NCBI GenBank assembly: GCA_045627045.1
Contig: JAZQMY010000056.1
Coordinates: forward strand, 1-64,000
Direction: 5' to 3'
Length of the DNA stretch: 64,000 bases
Origin: SIG351 sp045627045
GTDB lineage: Bacteria > Bacillota > Clostridia > HGM11327
Shown: positions 23,337-32,369 of the stretch, in pieces
Position numbering within the stretch: position 1 is the first letter of the stretch
Layout: each line of letters opens with the position of its first letter
The notes under the pieces: model-generated
Database searches by the model: none
The model's input: only the letters and a program-made list of their open reading frames with translations
What the model was told of the DNA's origin: nothing
Translations under genes and position numbers: made by a program

Positions 23337-25649
23337 TTATCTTTTGAAATTCAGAATTGTTTTTCTGCCGACGGTGATCTTCTTTTCAGTTGTGCCGTCC
23401 TCAAATCTGAAACCGCTTCCGAGAATGATTGATTTTAAAACCTTCTTTGCGGATGAAAGAACGGCTTTTCCTGTTTTTCCGTTCCAGTTGATATCGACCC
23501 TGATCGCAGTGCGTGCGGAAAGACCGTGAACGTGTCCTTTTTTCCACTTATCAGGCAGAGCAGGGAGAATGAAGAGGTCATCGGATTGCGACTGTACGAG
23601 CATCTCGTTTATTACGCCCGTAAGACCGATGTTTCCGTCTATCTGGAAAGGAACCCAGCGGAAGTCATCGCAGGTGACAGGACCCATGCGGCGCCAGTCA
23701 TTGCTGACGGTGAGAAGATTGTTCATGAGGCAGGTCTTTGTGAGAGCGGAGAGCACCTCATATGCGAAGTTGCCTCTTTCCATTCTTGCGGCAATGCCTG
23801 CCATATATACGATAGACCAGTTTGACTGCGAGTCGATGCCTATTTCAAGTCTTAAATCCTCAGCTTTTCTGAAGGCTTTGAATATTTCATCCTTCTTTGT
23901 GACTTCAGAGCCCGGGAACACAGGATAAACGTGGCTGTGGTGACGGTGAGCGTAGTTGTCCTCGTAATAATCATCGCTCCACTCCCTGACTGCACCCTTT
24001 TCGTTGAGCATATAAGGACGGATTTTTGAAAGCATTTCCTTCCACTTATCGAGCTTTTCGGGGTACATTCCTGTGATTTCGGCACCCTTGATAAGATTTG
24101 TGAGCAGTTCCTTCATGAGTGCGAACTCCATTGCGGCGTTCTTTGAGGTCTCAACATCGCGACCGAGAACGTTCATGACGTTTCTTGCGGTGTTTTCCGG
24201 AGAAACCGACGGATAGAGATCATAGTACCCGTCAGCGGCCTCTACTGCAAAGTCCTCGTAGAAGAGAGCTGCTTCGTACATGAACGGAAGAGCATGCTCC
24301 CTGAGGTAAGTCTCATCGCCCGTGAACTGATAGTAATCCCAGAAATGTTGTGAAAACCATGCAGCACCGCCTGTCCAGTTGACGATGTGGTGAGCAAGAC
24401 ACTTGTATATGCCGGATTCGGGAGTATTTACAGAGTTGATGAGAATTCCGCGGCAACCGAAGATTTTTTTTGCATTTTCACGGAAATCAGGCATAAAAGC
24501 TTCCGTGTAATCAAGAGCGAGACGGAGAAATTCGGGAAGATTTCCCGTGAGTGCCTGCCAGTAAATCATCTGGAAATTGACGTTATACATATAGAACGCC
24601 CAGATGGCAGGATATGTTCCGTTGAAAAGTCCTGTAAGATGGCAGGGAAGAGTGTTCTTGGCATCTGTTGAGCAGATAAAAAGGTATCTGCCGTATGCAT
24701 AAAGCTTTTCAATAAGCTCGTCTGAAGCCTCGTTTCTGAAGGCATCAAGAAGAAGCTCTTCGTTCGTCCTGTCGGATGAAGAAAGAGAAAAATCGACAGA
24801 GCTGAAAAGCTTATTGTGAATTTCGGTATGAGCAGAAAGCTTTTCATCAAAATCGGGTTTTGTTGAAAGAGCTTCATTCAGCTCGGCAAATGCTTCTTTG
24901 TAAGGCTTTTCGATGAAGAATGCAATCTGGAGAATGATTTCGGTTGCATCGCTGACGAAAAGCTTTTTGCCGTTATCGGCAAGCTTTCCGTTCGTGAAAA
25001 GCTTGCCGACGGCGCCGTAATTGCCCGGCTTGTAGGCTGAAACGTTGTCTGCGGCGTAGAAAAGCGTATTGCCGGAGGCTGATTCCTCAAGAACGGGGAT
25101 CACAGTATCGCCGAGAGTCTCCTTATCGTGGATAACAAGCGATAAATCCGCATCAATAGTGCCGTTTTCGGATGTGTATCTGAAATAAACACAGTTGTTT
25201 TCCCTTGAAGCAAATACCTCACGCTTGTAGGAGATTCCGCCTTCCTTCCAGGATACCGTGACAAGTGCTTTTTCCATATCTACCTCACGGCGATAGTCGG
25301 AGAAGACGGCTTTTGTTTTTGTATTTATAAGCAAATCGCAAAGAGGCGTCGGAACTGTCAGATCGCCGGAGTAGCCCTTCTTGTAAAGCGCATCGGAAAT
25401 GAGTCCGTCTGCGGTTCTGATATCGTGAGCATCAAGTGCTTTTCTTACCTCCGGAAGAACGTCAGAAACATCCGGAAGCTCGGCACTTTTGCCGCCTCGC
25501 CAGAGAAATGCGTGGTTGAAGAGAATGTTTTCCTGCCATACACCGCCATAGACCATTCCTCCTATAAGACCGCTGCCGAACGGAGCGCCTTCACGCCACA
25601 TTTCACCGTGCCAGCCTGCGGGATATAACATAGTTAGCTTTTTGTGCAT
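23337..25649 (-). CDS. GH95-family glycoside hydrolase (alpha-L-fucosidase/galactosidase type)
   Basis: Protein of 770 residues without a signal peptide. The N-terminal beta domain starts with PAGWHGEMWREGAPFGSGLI, then GGMVYGGVWQENILFNHAFL, as in GH95. The middle is an (alpha/alpha)6 barrel, and the end has QIDGNIGLTGVINEMLVQS followed by LFILPALPDKWKKGHVHGL, both strongly GH95-like. The family contains alpha-1,2-L-fucosidases and alpha-L-galactosidases that invert configuration. ATG 25649 has GAAGGA 9 bases upstream; the longer reading to 25709 overlaps the promoter. It is divergent from the rhamnose operon, so both may respond to plant cell-wall sugars. Confidence 0.9.
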   Translation of the reverse strand: MHKKLTMLYPAGWHGEMWREGAPFGSGLIGGMVYGGVWQENILFNHAFLWRGGKSAELPDVSDVLPEVRKALDAHDIRTADGLISDALYKKGYSGDLTVPTPLCDLLINTKTKAVFSDYRREVDMEKALVTVSWKEGGISYKREVFASRENNCVYFRYTSENGTIDADLSLVIHDKETLGDTVIPVLEESASGNTLFYAADNVSAYKPGNYGAVGKLFTNGKLADNGKKLFVSDATEIILQIAFFIEKPYKEAFAELNEALSTKPDFDEKLSAHTEIHNKLFSSVDFSLSSSDRTNEELLLDAFRNEASDELIEKLYAYGRYLFICSTDAKNTLPCHLTGLFNGTYPAIWAFYMYNVNFQMIYWQALTGNLPEFLRLALDYTEAFMPDFRENAKKIFGCRGILINSVNTPESGIYKCLAHHIVNWTGGAAWFSQHFWDYYQFTGDETYLREHALPFMYEAALFYEDFAVEAADGYYDLYPSVSPENTARNVMNVLGRDVETSKNAAMEFALMKELLTNLIKGAEITGMYPEKLDKWKEMLSKIRPYMLNEKGAVREWSDDYYEDNYAHRHHSHVYPVFPGSEVTKKDEIFKAFRKAEDLRLEIGIDSQSNWSIVYMAGIAARMERGNFAYEVLSALTKTCLMNNLLTVSNDWRRMGPVTCDDFRWVPFQIDGNIGLTGVINEMLVQSQSDDLFILPALPDKWKKGHVHGLSARTAIRVDINWNGKTGKAVLSSAKKVLKSIILGSGFRFEDGTTEKKITVGRKTILNFKR

Positions 25650-25680
25650 AATGATTTTTCCTTCCCAAAATGATATTATA

Positions 25681-25709
25681 ATTGTACCACAAATATTAAA
25701 ATTAGACAA
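25681..25709 (-). promoter_or_regulatory. Promoter for GH95 gene
   Basis: Minus strand TTGTCT (25704-25709), 17 bp spacer ending TGG, TACAAT (25681-25686). Confidence 0.65.
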
Positions 25710-25749
25710 TTCATATTTTATAAAATTTATTTTGTTATGTAAAAAGTAA

Positions 25750-25778
25750 TTGATTTATATTTAAAAATATGGTACAAT
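25750..25778 (+). promoter_or_regulatory. Promoter for L-rhamnose operon
   Basis: TTGATT (25750-25755), 17 bp spacer ending TGG, TACAAT (25773-25778). The weak -35 suggests help from an activator. The 40 bp between this and the divergent GH95 promoter are very AT-rich and include a 12-bp palindrome ATTTTATAAAAT. Confidence 0.65.
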
Positions 25779-25822
25779 ATATTATAACTTAAATTGGAAT
25801 ATTAGTGCTTCCGGAGGTTTTT

Positions 25823-27850
25823 ATGGCTCGGGCAAAATGGATATGGAATCCCTGCGACTTTGAATTGTATCATCATATGCTTCTCTCAAATAGGAGAACC
25901 GTCGGCTCATACATTCCCGATGGAAGCGGCGAGATTTCGGCAAAAACGGTAAAATCGACGTTCCACTCTTCAATGTGGAAGACTGACAGACCGACTTGCG
26001 CACTCACGGCAGTCAAAACGGCTGTGCTTGAGAATGAAGAGACGGTAACGTTCCATGCGAATACGGAGTATTCTGTAATGTGTGTCGACGGAAGAAGATT
26101 CTGCAACGGCGATTCTACTGTTGTGGGAAAGGGCGAGCACACGATAAAGGTTGAGGCTTTCTCTGATGGCGGATTCCCGTCTGTTATGATAGAAGGCGAC
26201 GTTTTTGCAACGGATGAAACGTGGCGTGTGATAAATCAGTATAAAAAAGAAGAAGTACCGGGAACAAATTACCTTTATACCGAGCCGGAAGACGATCCTA
26301 CGGTATTCAAATTCAGTTATAAACAGATTTTCCCTGTATCCGTGGAAAAGACCAACGGCGGAACACTTTATGACTTCGGCGAGGAGACCTTTGCCAAGCT
26401 GACTTTCAGCAATGTCAGCCCAGCTGACTGCGACATTCTTGCTGTTCCGGGAGAATCAAGGGAAGAAGCTCTTGATCCTGTGTTTGCAGTTGCCACTATC
26501 AACCCGAAGGTCAGAAACGGAAATGCAAAGTGCAAGCCGGTGGCATTCAGATATCTTTTTGTGCCTGATTTCGGCGGCGAATTTGACCTGAAGGCAGAGC
26601 TTGAGTACCTTGACCTTGAGGATAAGGGCACATTTGAATGCGACAACGAGCTTGTTAATAAAATATGGAACGTGTCTGCAAGAACACTCCACCTGAACGC
26701 AAGAGAAGGATTCTTTGACGGAATCAAGCGTGACAGATGGGTATGGAGCGGTGATGCTTATCAGAGCTATATCGTAAACTATTATCTGATGAACGATAAT
26801 GATATAGTCCGCAGAACGATAAGAATGCTTCGCGGCGCAGACGAAATGACAACGCATATAAATACCATCCCTGATTATACATTCTGGTGGATAAGCAGTA
26901 TTTGGGAGTATTATTTCCAGAGCGGAGATATGGATTTTATTGCTTCGGTTTATACGAAGATGAAGAAGGCAGTAGAGTTCTTTGAGGGAAGACTTGACAA
27001 AGATGGCTTGTTTGTTCCGGCAGAGAGAGATTGGGTGTTTGTGGATTGGGCTTCCTTTGATAAGGACAAGGGTCCTATGTGCGCAGAACAGCTTCTCCTT
27101 GCAAGAGCATACTACTGCATGAGCTTTGTTGCTGATGCACTCGGATTTGCGGATGATGCAAAGCTTTATTTGGCAAAGGGTGAGAGAGTAAAGATCATTG
27201 TAAACGAAAGATACTGGGATGAAGAAAAGTGTGCTTTCGTGGATGACTGGACAACAGGCAACAGAAACGTTACACGTCACGCAAATATTATTGCACTTCT
27301 TTTCAGCCTTACATCCGAGGACAGAAAGAAAAAGATAACAGAAAGCGTTATCAAGAATAAATCTGTTCCGCCGATCACCACTCCTTACTTTGAGTTCTTT
27401 GAGCTTGATGCGATGCTCCGTATCGGTGAGAAGAAATTCTTCACGGATATGCTCGAAAGCTATTGGGGCGGCATGATAAAGCTCGGAGCAACGACTATCT
27501 GGGAGCAGTATGATCCGAACGAAACAGGAACACAGCATTATATGATGTACGGCAACAAGTATGGCAGAAGCCTTTGCCATGCATGGGGTGCATCACCGAT
27601 TTACCTTCTCGGAAAATATGCTCTCGGTGTGAGTGCTACATCTGTCGGAGGTAAAACATTTCAGGTCAGACCTGACAGACTTTGCTATGGCTTCATAAAG
27701 GGCAAAGTACCACTTGAATCGGGAATTGTTGAGGTCGAAGCAGATGAAAAGAAGGTTTCTGTTCTTGCGGATTGCGACGGAGGAACGCTTATTGTCAACG
27801 GAAAAGAGTATTCAATAGAGAAGAACAGAAGGCTTACTGTTCTTGTGTGA
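25823..27850 (+). CDS. GH78-family alpha-L-rhamnosidase
   Basis: Protein of 675 residues, cytoplasmic. It opens with ARAKWIWNPCDFELYHHM, typical of GH78 enzymes, followed by beta-sandwich domains, the (alpha/alpha)6 catalytic barrel with FFDGIKRDRWVWSGDAYQS (about residues 296-314, the RD-x-W-x-GD signature), TIWEQYDPNETGTQHYMMYG and the HAWGASPIYLLGKYALGV end of the barrel, and a C-terminal beta domain. It releases L-rhamnose from oligosaccharides by inversion. ATG 25823 lies 5-6 bases after CCGGAGG. It is the first gene of the rhamnose operon. Confidence 0.88.
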   Translation: MARAKWIWNPCDFELYHHMLLSNRRTVGSYIPDGSGEISAKTVKSTFHSSMWKTDRPTCALTAVKTAVLENEETVTFHANTEYSVMCVDGRRFCNGDSTVVGKGEHTIKVEAFSDGGFPSVMIEGDVFATDETWRVINQYKKEEVPGTNYLYTEPEDDPTVFKFSYKQIFPVSVEKTNGGTLYDFGEETFAKLTFSNVSPADCDILAVPGESREEALDPVFAVATINPKVRNGNAKCKPVAFRYLFVPDFGGEFDLKAELEYLDLEDKGTFECDNELVNKIWNVSARTLHLNAREGFFDGIKRDRWVWSGDAYQSYIVNYYLMNDNDIVRRTIRMLRGADEMTTHINTIPDYTFWWISSIWEYYFQSGDMDFIASVYTKMKKAVEFFEGRLDKDGLFVPAERDWVFVDWASFDKDKGPMCAEQLLLARAYYCMSFVADALGFADDAKLYLAKGERVKIIVNERYWDEEKCAFVDDWTTGNRNVTRHANIIALLFSLTSEDRKKKITESVIKNKSVPPITTPYFEFFELDAMLRIGEKKFFTDMLESYWGGMIKLGATTIWEQYDPNETGTQHYMMYGNKYGRSLCHAWGASPIYLLGKYALGVSATSVGGKTFQVRPDRLCYGFIKGKVPLESGIVEVEADEKKVSVLADCDGGTLIVNGKEYSIEKNRRLTVLV

Positions 27851-27943
27851 TCTGAAATAAGATAATACATTATAATGAAGAAAACGTATCTCTCTGAAAG
27901 GGATAACTTGAAATAAGACAGGGTTTTGAAAGGAATTTATTTA

Positions 27944-28954
27944 ATGGACATTGAACAGATTAAAAAACTTGATGCTATTGCGCCCATGATATCACACACG
28001 CCGCTCATTGCTATAAAATATAATTATAAAGGCAAAACGAGAACGGTTTACTCAAAGTGTGAGTACTATAATTACACAGGAAGTATAAAGGACAGAGTAG
28101 CATATCACATTCTCAAGAATGCATATGAAAGAAATCATATTCAGAGAACGGATATAATTGCAGAGGCTACAAGCGGAAACACAGGTATCTCATTCTGCGC
28201 TCTCGGCGGTCTTCTCGGACATAAGGTCGTTATTTATATGCCTGACTGGATGACGGCAGAAAGAATAAATATCATGAAGAGCTACGGAGCTGATGTAGTT
28301 CTTGTATCAAGAGAAGAAGGCGGCTTCCTCGGCTCTATCAGAAAGACGGAGGAGCTCGGCAGACAGGGCGGCGTATTCCTCCCGAGACAGTTCTCAAATG
28401 AAGAGAATACGGAATGCCATTACCTCACAACAGGTGTTGAAATAGCAGAACAGCTGGGAGCAATAGGCAAGAAAGCTGATTGCGTTGTAGCAGGCGTAGG
28501 AACAGGCGGAACGATAATGGGTATAGGCAAGAGACTCCGTGAAGTGAACCCTGATTGCCTTATTTATCCTCTTGAGCCTCTCAATTCACCCACGCTTTCC
28601 ACGGGCTACAAGATCGGTATGCACAGAATATACGGTATTTCCGATGAATTCGTTCCGCCGATACTCAAGATGGATCAGATAAATCATATCGTATCTGTTG
28701 ACGACGGAGACGCTATCACAATGGCAAGAATGTTCTCTGAAACATTCGGCATAGGCGTTGGCGTATCATCAGGCGCAAACTTCCTCGGATGCGTGCTTGC
28801 ACAGGATATCCTCGGCGATGACAGCACTGTTGTTACCGTATTTGCAGATGACAACAAGAAATATCTTTCAACTGATTATGCTAAACCGACTTCATACCTT
28901 AACGGCTACATTTCAAAGGACATTGAGCTTATCAGCGTAAAGGCATACAGATAA
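27944..28954 (+). CDS. Cysteine-synthase-like PLP enzyme
   Basis: Fold-type II pyridoxal-phosphate enzyme of 336 residues from ATG 27944 (AAAGGA 10 bases upstream). The PLP Lys is in NYTGSIKDRVAYH, the substrate loop is EATSGNTGISF, and the phosphate-binding loop is GVGTGGTIMGIG; the SSGAN motif near residue 280 also fits CysK/CBS-type lyases. These make cysteine or related amino acids by beta-replacement. Its place inside the rhamnose operon is unexpected, since both neighbours are carbohydrate enzymes. Substrate could differ from O-acetylserine. Confidence 0.8.
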   Translation: MDIEQIKKLDAIAPMISHTPLIAIKYNYKGKTRTVYSKCEYYNYTGSIKDRVAYHILKNAYERNHIQRTDIIAEATSGNTGISFCALGGLLGHKVVIYMPDWMTAERINIMKSYGADVVLVSREEGGFLGSIRKTEELGRQGGVFLPRQFSNEENTECHYLTTGVEIAEQLGAIGKKADCVVAGVGTGGTIMGIGKRLREVNPDCLIYPLEPLNSPTLSTGYKIGMHRIYGISDEFVPPILKMDQINHIVSVDDGDAITMARMFSETFGIGVGVSSGANFLGCVLAQDILGDDSTVVTVFADDNKKYLSTDYAKPTSYLNGYISKDIELISVKAYR

Positions 28955-28985
28955 TTGACCTTAAAATGCGAAAGGAACTGACGGA

Positions 28986-30224
28986 ATGGAAAAGTTTGAC
29001 ATAACTTATTTTTACGGACCTCCGGGATTCTTGAATTATTACGTTGATGATGAGATAATGCAGGCAATAGTTGATTGCGGCTTTACGGCTATCCCTCTTG
29101 CAACGAACAGGGAAAACCTCAAGAGAATACTCGGACTTATGAGAAAGTACGGCTTGAAGTGCAACTCTGTATTTGAAACAAAAATCACGGATAAAATGAT
29201 CGTGAGCGAGGACAGGGATTCTTTCACTCAGGAGGACGCCGATAAAGCGGTACTCTCGCTCGTGGAGGATCTGAAGGAATATGACGATGTGATCACAGGG
29301 TGGAACGTAATCGATGAGCCGTCTGCAAATTTCTTCGGAGTAATGCAGAAGATAATTGGTGCATTCCGCAGATATTCTCCTGAAAAGGAACTTCATATTA
29401 ACATCTGGCCGAATTACGCTAATTCAGATCAGCTGAAGGCTGAAAATTATACAGAGTTCCTCAAAAAATATATGGAGGAGATAAATCCTGATTATATCAG
29501 TTTTGACTATTATCATTTCTCATCTCCGGAGACAACATCAGACCTTGCAAGACTTTTTGATAATCTTGAGCAGGTAAGAGCGGCAGGTCTTGAGTACGGC
29601 AAGGATTATATGCAGATAATTCTTCTGACAAAGCACCTAGGATACGGCAATCTTACTCCGTATCAGCTTCAGTGGGAAGTAAATATGTCCTTGACTTACG
29701 GTTCAAAGAGAATTTCATATTTTACATACTGGAACGATCAGAACATGGAAAGAGACGGCTGGGAAAATGCCTGCATGACGTCTGACGGCAAGAAGACGGA
29801 GCATTATTATGAGGTTCAGAAAATAAACAAATGGCTTCTCCCTCTCGGCACGGAGCTTTTCAATAAGACTTCAATTGCTGTTTTCCATCTTGGTGACTGC
29901 TCCAAGGCTGACATCGGCTTATATGCCAAGGGCTACAAGCCGTACGGAGTGCTCGGCGAGTGCAAGGGTGAAGATTTCGTTATAGGATTCTTTGATGATC
30001 AAAGCTTTATGGTGATGAACAAGCAGTATGTCGAGGCAAAAGACGGCAAAAAGAACGCTTTTACCTTCGTTGATATCAAGGATGATCTTGAATACTTTGA
30101 CACTGACTCCGCATCCTGGAAGAATGTAGAGGAGAACGGCGTTGCAAGAAGAAACGAAGAAGGAAGATATATGGTTTTGTTTGCACCGGGACAGGCTTAT
30201 CTTTTCAGAAAAGGAAAGAACTAA
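28986..30224 (+). CDS. TIM-barrel glycoside-hydrolase-like protein
   Basis: Cytoplasmic protein of 412 residues. The first 300 residues look like a (beta/alpha)8 barrel: GFTAIPLATNRENL, VITGWNVIDEPSANF (a DEP acidic motif like the acid/base of GH clan A barrels), DYISFDYYHF, YMQIILLTKHL and SKRISYFTYWN. The last 110 residues are beta-rich, as in hydrolases with an accessory sandwich. I cannot assign a GH family. Position between the PLP enzyme and an SGNH esterase in the rhamnose operon suggests action on a rhamnose-containing glycan. Confidence 0.6.
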   Translation: MEKFDITYFYGPPGFLNYYVDDEIMQAIVDCGFTAIPLATNRENLKRILGLMRKYGLKCNSVFETKITDKMIVSEDRDSFTQEDADKAVLSLVEDLKEYDDVITGWNVIDEPSANFFGVMQKIIGAFRRYSPEKELHINIWPNYANSDQLKAENYTEFLKKYMEEINPDYISFDYYHFSSPETTSDLARLFDNLEQVRAAGLEYGKDYMQIILLTKHLGYGNLTPYQLQWEVNMSLTYGSKRISYFTYWNDQNMERDGWENACMTSDGKKTEHYYEVQKINKWLLPLGTELFNKTSIAVFHLGDCSKADIGLYAKGYKPYGVLGECKGEDFVIGFFDDQSFMVMNKQYVEAKDGKKNAFTFVDIKDDLEYFDTDSASWKNVEENGVARRNEEGRYMVLFAPGQAYLFRKGKN

Positions 30225-30247
30225 TAAAATTATACGGAGAAAATGGT

Positions 30248-30820
30248 ATGAAAGTAACTTTATTGGGAGATTCGATACGTTTGTTTGGCTACGGTAAGAA
30301 AGTTGCCGCGCTACTGGAGCAAAAGGCTGAGGTGTGGCAGCCTGGTGATAATTGTCGCTTCTGTCAATATATCCTCAGAGGTCTTTTTGACTGGAGAGAG
30401 AATATTGAAGGCAGTGATATAGTACATTTCAATACCGGATTGTGGGATATGTGCCGGATTGTGCCCGACGGAGAACCGTTCACACCGCTTGACGATTACA
30501 TCCATTGCGTAAAGCGTATTGTGAATACGCTGAGGGCATACGGTGTAAAGAAGATAATATTCTCAACGACTACTCCATGCAGAGCAGAAAATCCATATAA
30601 CCGGAACGAAGACATTGAGAAATACAATGCGGCAATTGTGCCGGTCCTAAAGGAGATGGACGTTGAAATCATAGATCTGTATTCTGCGCTGAAGGATGAT
30701 ATTGAAGGAAATATATCAGATGATCTTATTCATCTGACCGACAAAGCGGCAGATATCTCCGCAAAAGTAATTGCGGAACGCATATTGTGTGCTGTGTCGG
30801 AACTGGAAAATAAACAATAA
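30248..30820 (+). CDS. SGNH-type esterase
   Basis: Compact SGNH hydrolase of 190 residues with LLGDSIRLFGYG (Ser), HFNTGLWD (Asn) and SDDLIHLTDKA (Asp-x-x-His). It lacks a signal peptide. Enzymes of this size often deacetylate sugars; in a rhamnose operon a rhamnogalacturonan-oligosaccharide acetylesterase role is plausible but inferred. It sits 23 bases after the TIM-barrel gene and 37 bases before rhaB. Confidence 0.8.
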   Translation: MKVTLLGDSIRLFGYGKKVAALLEQKAEVWQPGDNCRFCQYILRGLFDWRENIEGSDIVHFNTGLWDMCRIVPDGEPFTPLDDYIHCVKRIVNTLRAYGVKKIIFSTTTPCRAENPYNRNEDIEKYNAAIVPVLKEMDVEIIDLYSALKDDIEGNISDDLIHLTDKAADISAKVIAERILCAVSELENKQ

Positions 30821-30857
30821 ACAGAAAAATTAGTAATAATCAGAAAGAGGTTATGAC

Positions 30858-32333
30858 ATGAGCAAAAAAGTATTGGCATTTGACTTCGGAGCATCAAGCG
30901 GCAGAGCAATGCTTGCCGAATTTGACAAGGAAAACCGCAAAATTGCAATGAAGGAAGTACACAGATTTCCGAATACGCCTGTAACGGTAAACGGAACTCT
31001 TTATTGGAACGTTCTTTCACTTCTCCACGAGATGAAGCAGGGAATTCTCAAGGCAAAGAAGGAATCAACATTTGATGCTATCGGTATCGACACGTGGGGC
31101 GTTGACTTCGGTATGCTTGATAAGGACGGCAATCTCGTAATGAATCCTGTTCATTACCGTGACAGAAGAACAGAGGGTATGCCTGAAGAAATTTACGGCA
31201 ATATTATCCCTGCTGATGAAATTTACAAGAAGACGGGAACACAGAGCCTCAGAATCAACACGATTTATCAGCTCTATTATCTGTTCAAATATAAGAAGGA
31301 AATTATGAAAAACGTTGACAAGGTTCTTATGATGCCTGACCTTTTTGCTTATTTCCTTACAGGCAAGATGCGCACTGAAATTACGGAAGCATCAACTTCA
31401 AATCTTCTTGACCCCAGAACTCTTACATGGGACAAGGATCTTATGGAGAAGCTCTCAATCAATCCCGATATTTTTGCTGACTTTATCCGTCCGGGACAGA
31501 TTTACGGCGAGCTTTCAGACGAAATCTGCGCAGAGCTTGAGTGCGACAAGGTTCCTGTCGTAGCCGTTGCAACACACGATACTGCAAGCGCAGTTGTAAG
31601 CGCCGCAACAAATGACCACACAGCATACATTTCATGCGGAACATGGAGCCTCTTCGGCACAGAAATGCCCAAGCCTGTAATTACAGAGAAGTCACAGGCA
31701 AACGGCGTTACGAACGAAATCGGATACAACGGAAGCGTTCGTTTCCTCAAGAACATCATCGGTCTCTGGATCGTTCAGCAGTCAAAGAGACATTGGGAAA
31801 TGTCAGGTGAAAAACTTGATTACGTAATCCTCGGAAACGAAGCAAGAGCATCAGCTCCCTTCAAGTCATTCATCGACTGCGACGCTCCTGAATTTGAGCT
31901 TGGCGAAAACCTCCCGGATAAGATCCAGAAGTATTGCGAAAGAACAAATCAGTACGTTCCGCAGACAAGAGGCGAAATCGTTCGCACGATTTACCAGAGC
32001 CTTGCAATGAAGTACAAGTCAACAATCAAAATGCTCGATGACGTTACTGGTATGGACATTGACTGCATCAACATGGTTGGCGGCGGAATTCAGGATAAGT
32101 CAATCTGTCAGTTTACGGCTGATGCTACAGGCTGCAAGGTTATTGCAGGCCCTGTTGAGGCAACTGTTATGGGAAATATCGCAGTTCAGCTCATCGCTCT
32201 CGGAGAAATCAAGGATCTTGCCGAAGCAAGAGAGATCATTGCAAATTCTGCAGATTATGCTTACTATGAACCGAACGATACAAAGACATGGGATGCTCAT
32301 TACGATGATTATCTCAGAATTCTCGGAAAATAA
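30858..32333 (+). CDS. rhaB: Rhamnulokinase
   Basis: FGGY-family sugar kinase of 491 residues that phosphorylates L-rhamnulose to L-rhamnulose 1-phosphate. Seen: the N-terminal ATPase motif FDFGASSGRAML, GIDTWGVDFGMLD, HYRDRRTEGMP and TEASTSNLLDP, which are RhaB-specific, ATHDTASAV, YISCGTWSLFG, and the adenosine motif MVGGGIQDKSICQFTADATG. It is followed by rhaA, which makes its substrate; rhaD, the aldolase for its product, is not in this window. Confidence 0.95.
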   Translation: MSKKVLAFDFGASSGRAMLAEFDKENRKIAMKEVHRFPNTPVTVNGTLYWNVLSLLHEMKQGILKAKKESTFDAIGIDTWGVDFGMLDKDGNLVMNPVHYRDRRTEGMPEEIYGNIIPADEIYKKTGTQSLRINTIYQLYYLFKYKKEIMKNVDKVLMMPDLFAYFLTGKMRTEITEASTSNLLDPRTLTWDKDLMEKLSINPDIFADFIRPGQIYGELSDEICAELECDKVPVVAVATHDTASAVVSAATNDHTAYISCGTWSLFGTEMPKPVITEKSQANGVTNEIGYNGSVRFLKNIIGLWIVQQSKRHWEMSGEKLDYVILGNEARASAPFKSFIDCDAPEFELGENLPDKIQKYCERTNQYVPQTRGEIVRTIYQSLAMKYKSTIKMLDDVTGMDIDCINMVGGGIQDKSICQFTADATGCKVIAGPVEATVMGNIAVQLIALGEIKDLAEAREIIANSADYAYYEPNDTKTWDAHYDDYLRILGK

Positions 32334-32369
32334 TATTTAATATTCATATATACGAAAGGATTATTTAGT

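Noticed and set aside
26456..27580. 374-codon minus-strand frame opposite the GH78 gene
   Set aside because: A shadow of the GH78 reading frame; the product is Cys- and Ile-rich with no family resemblance.
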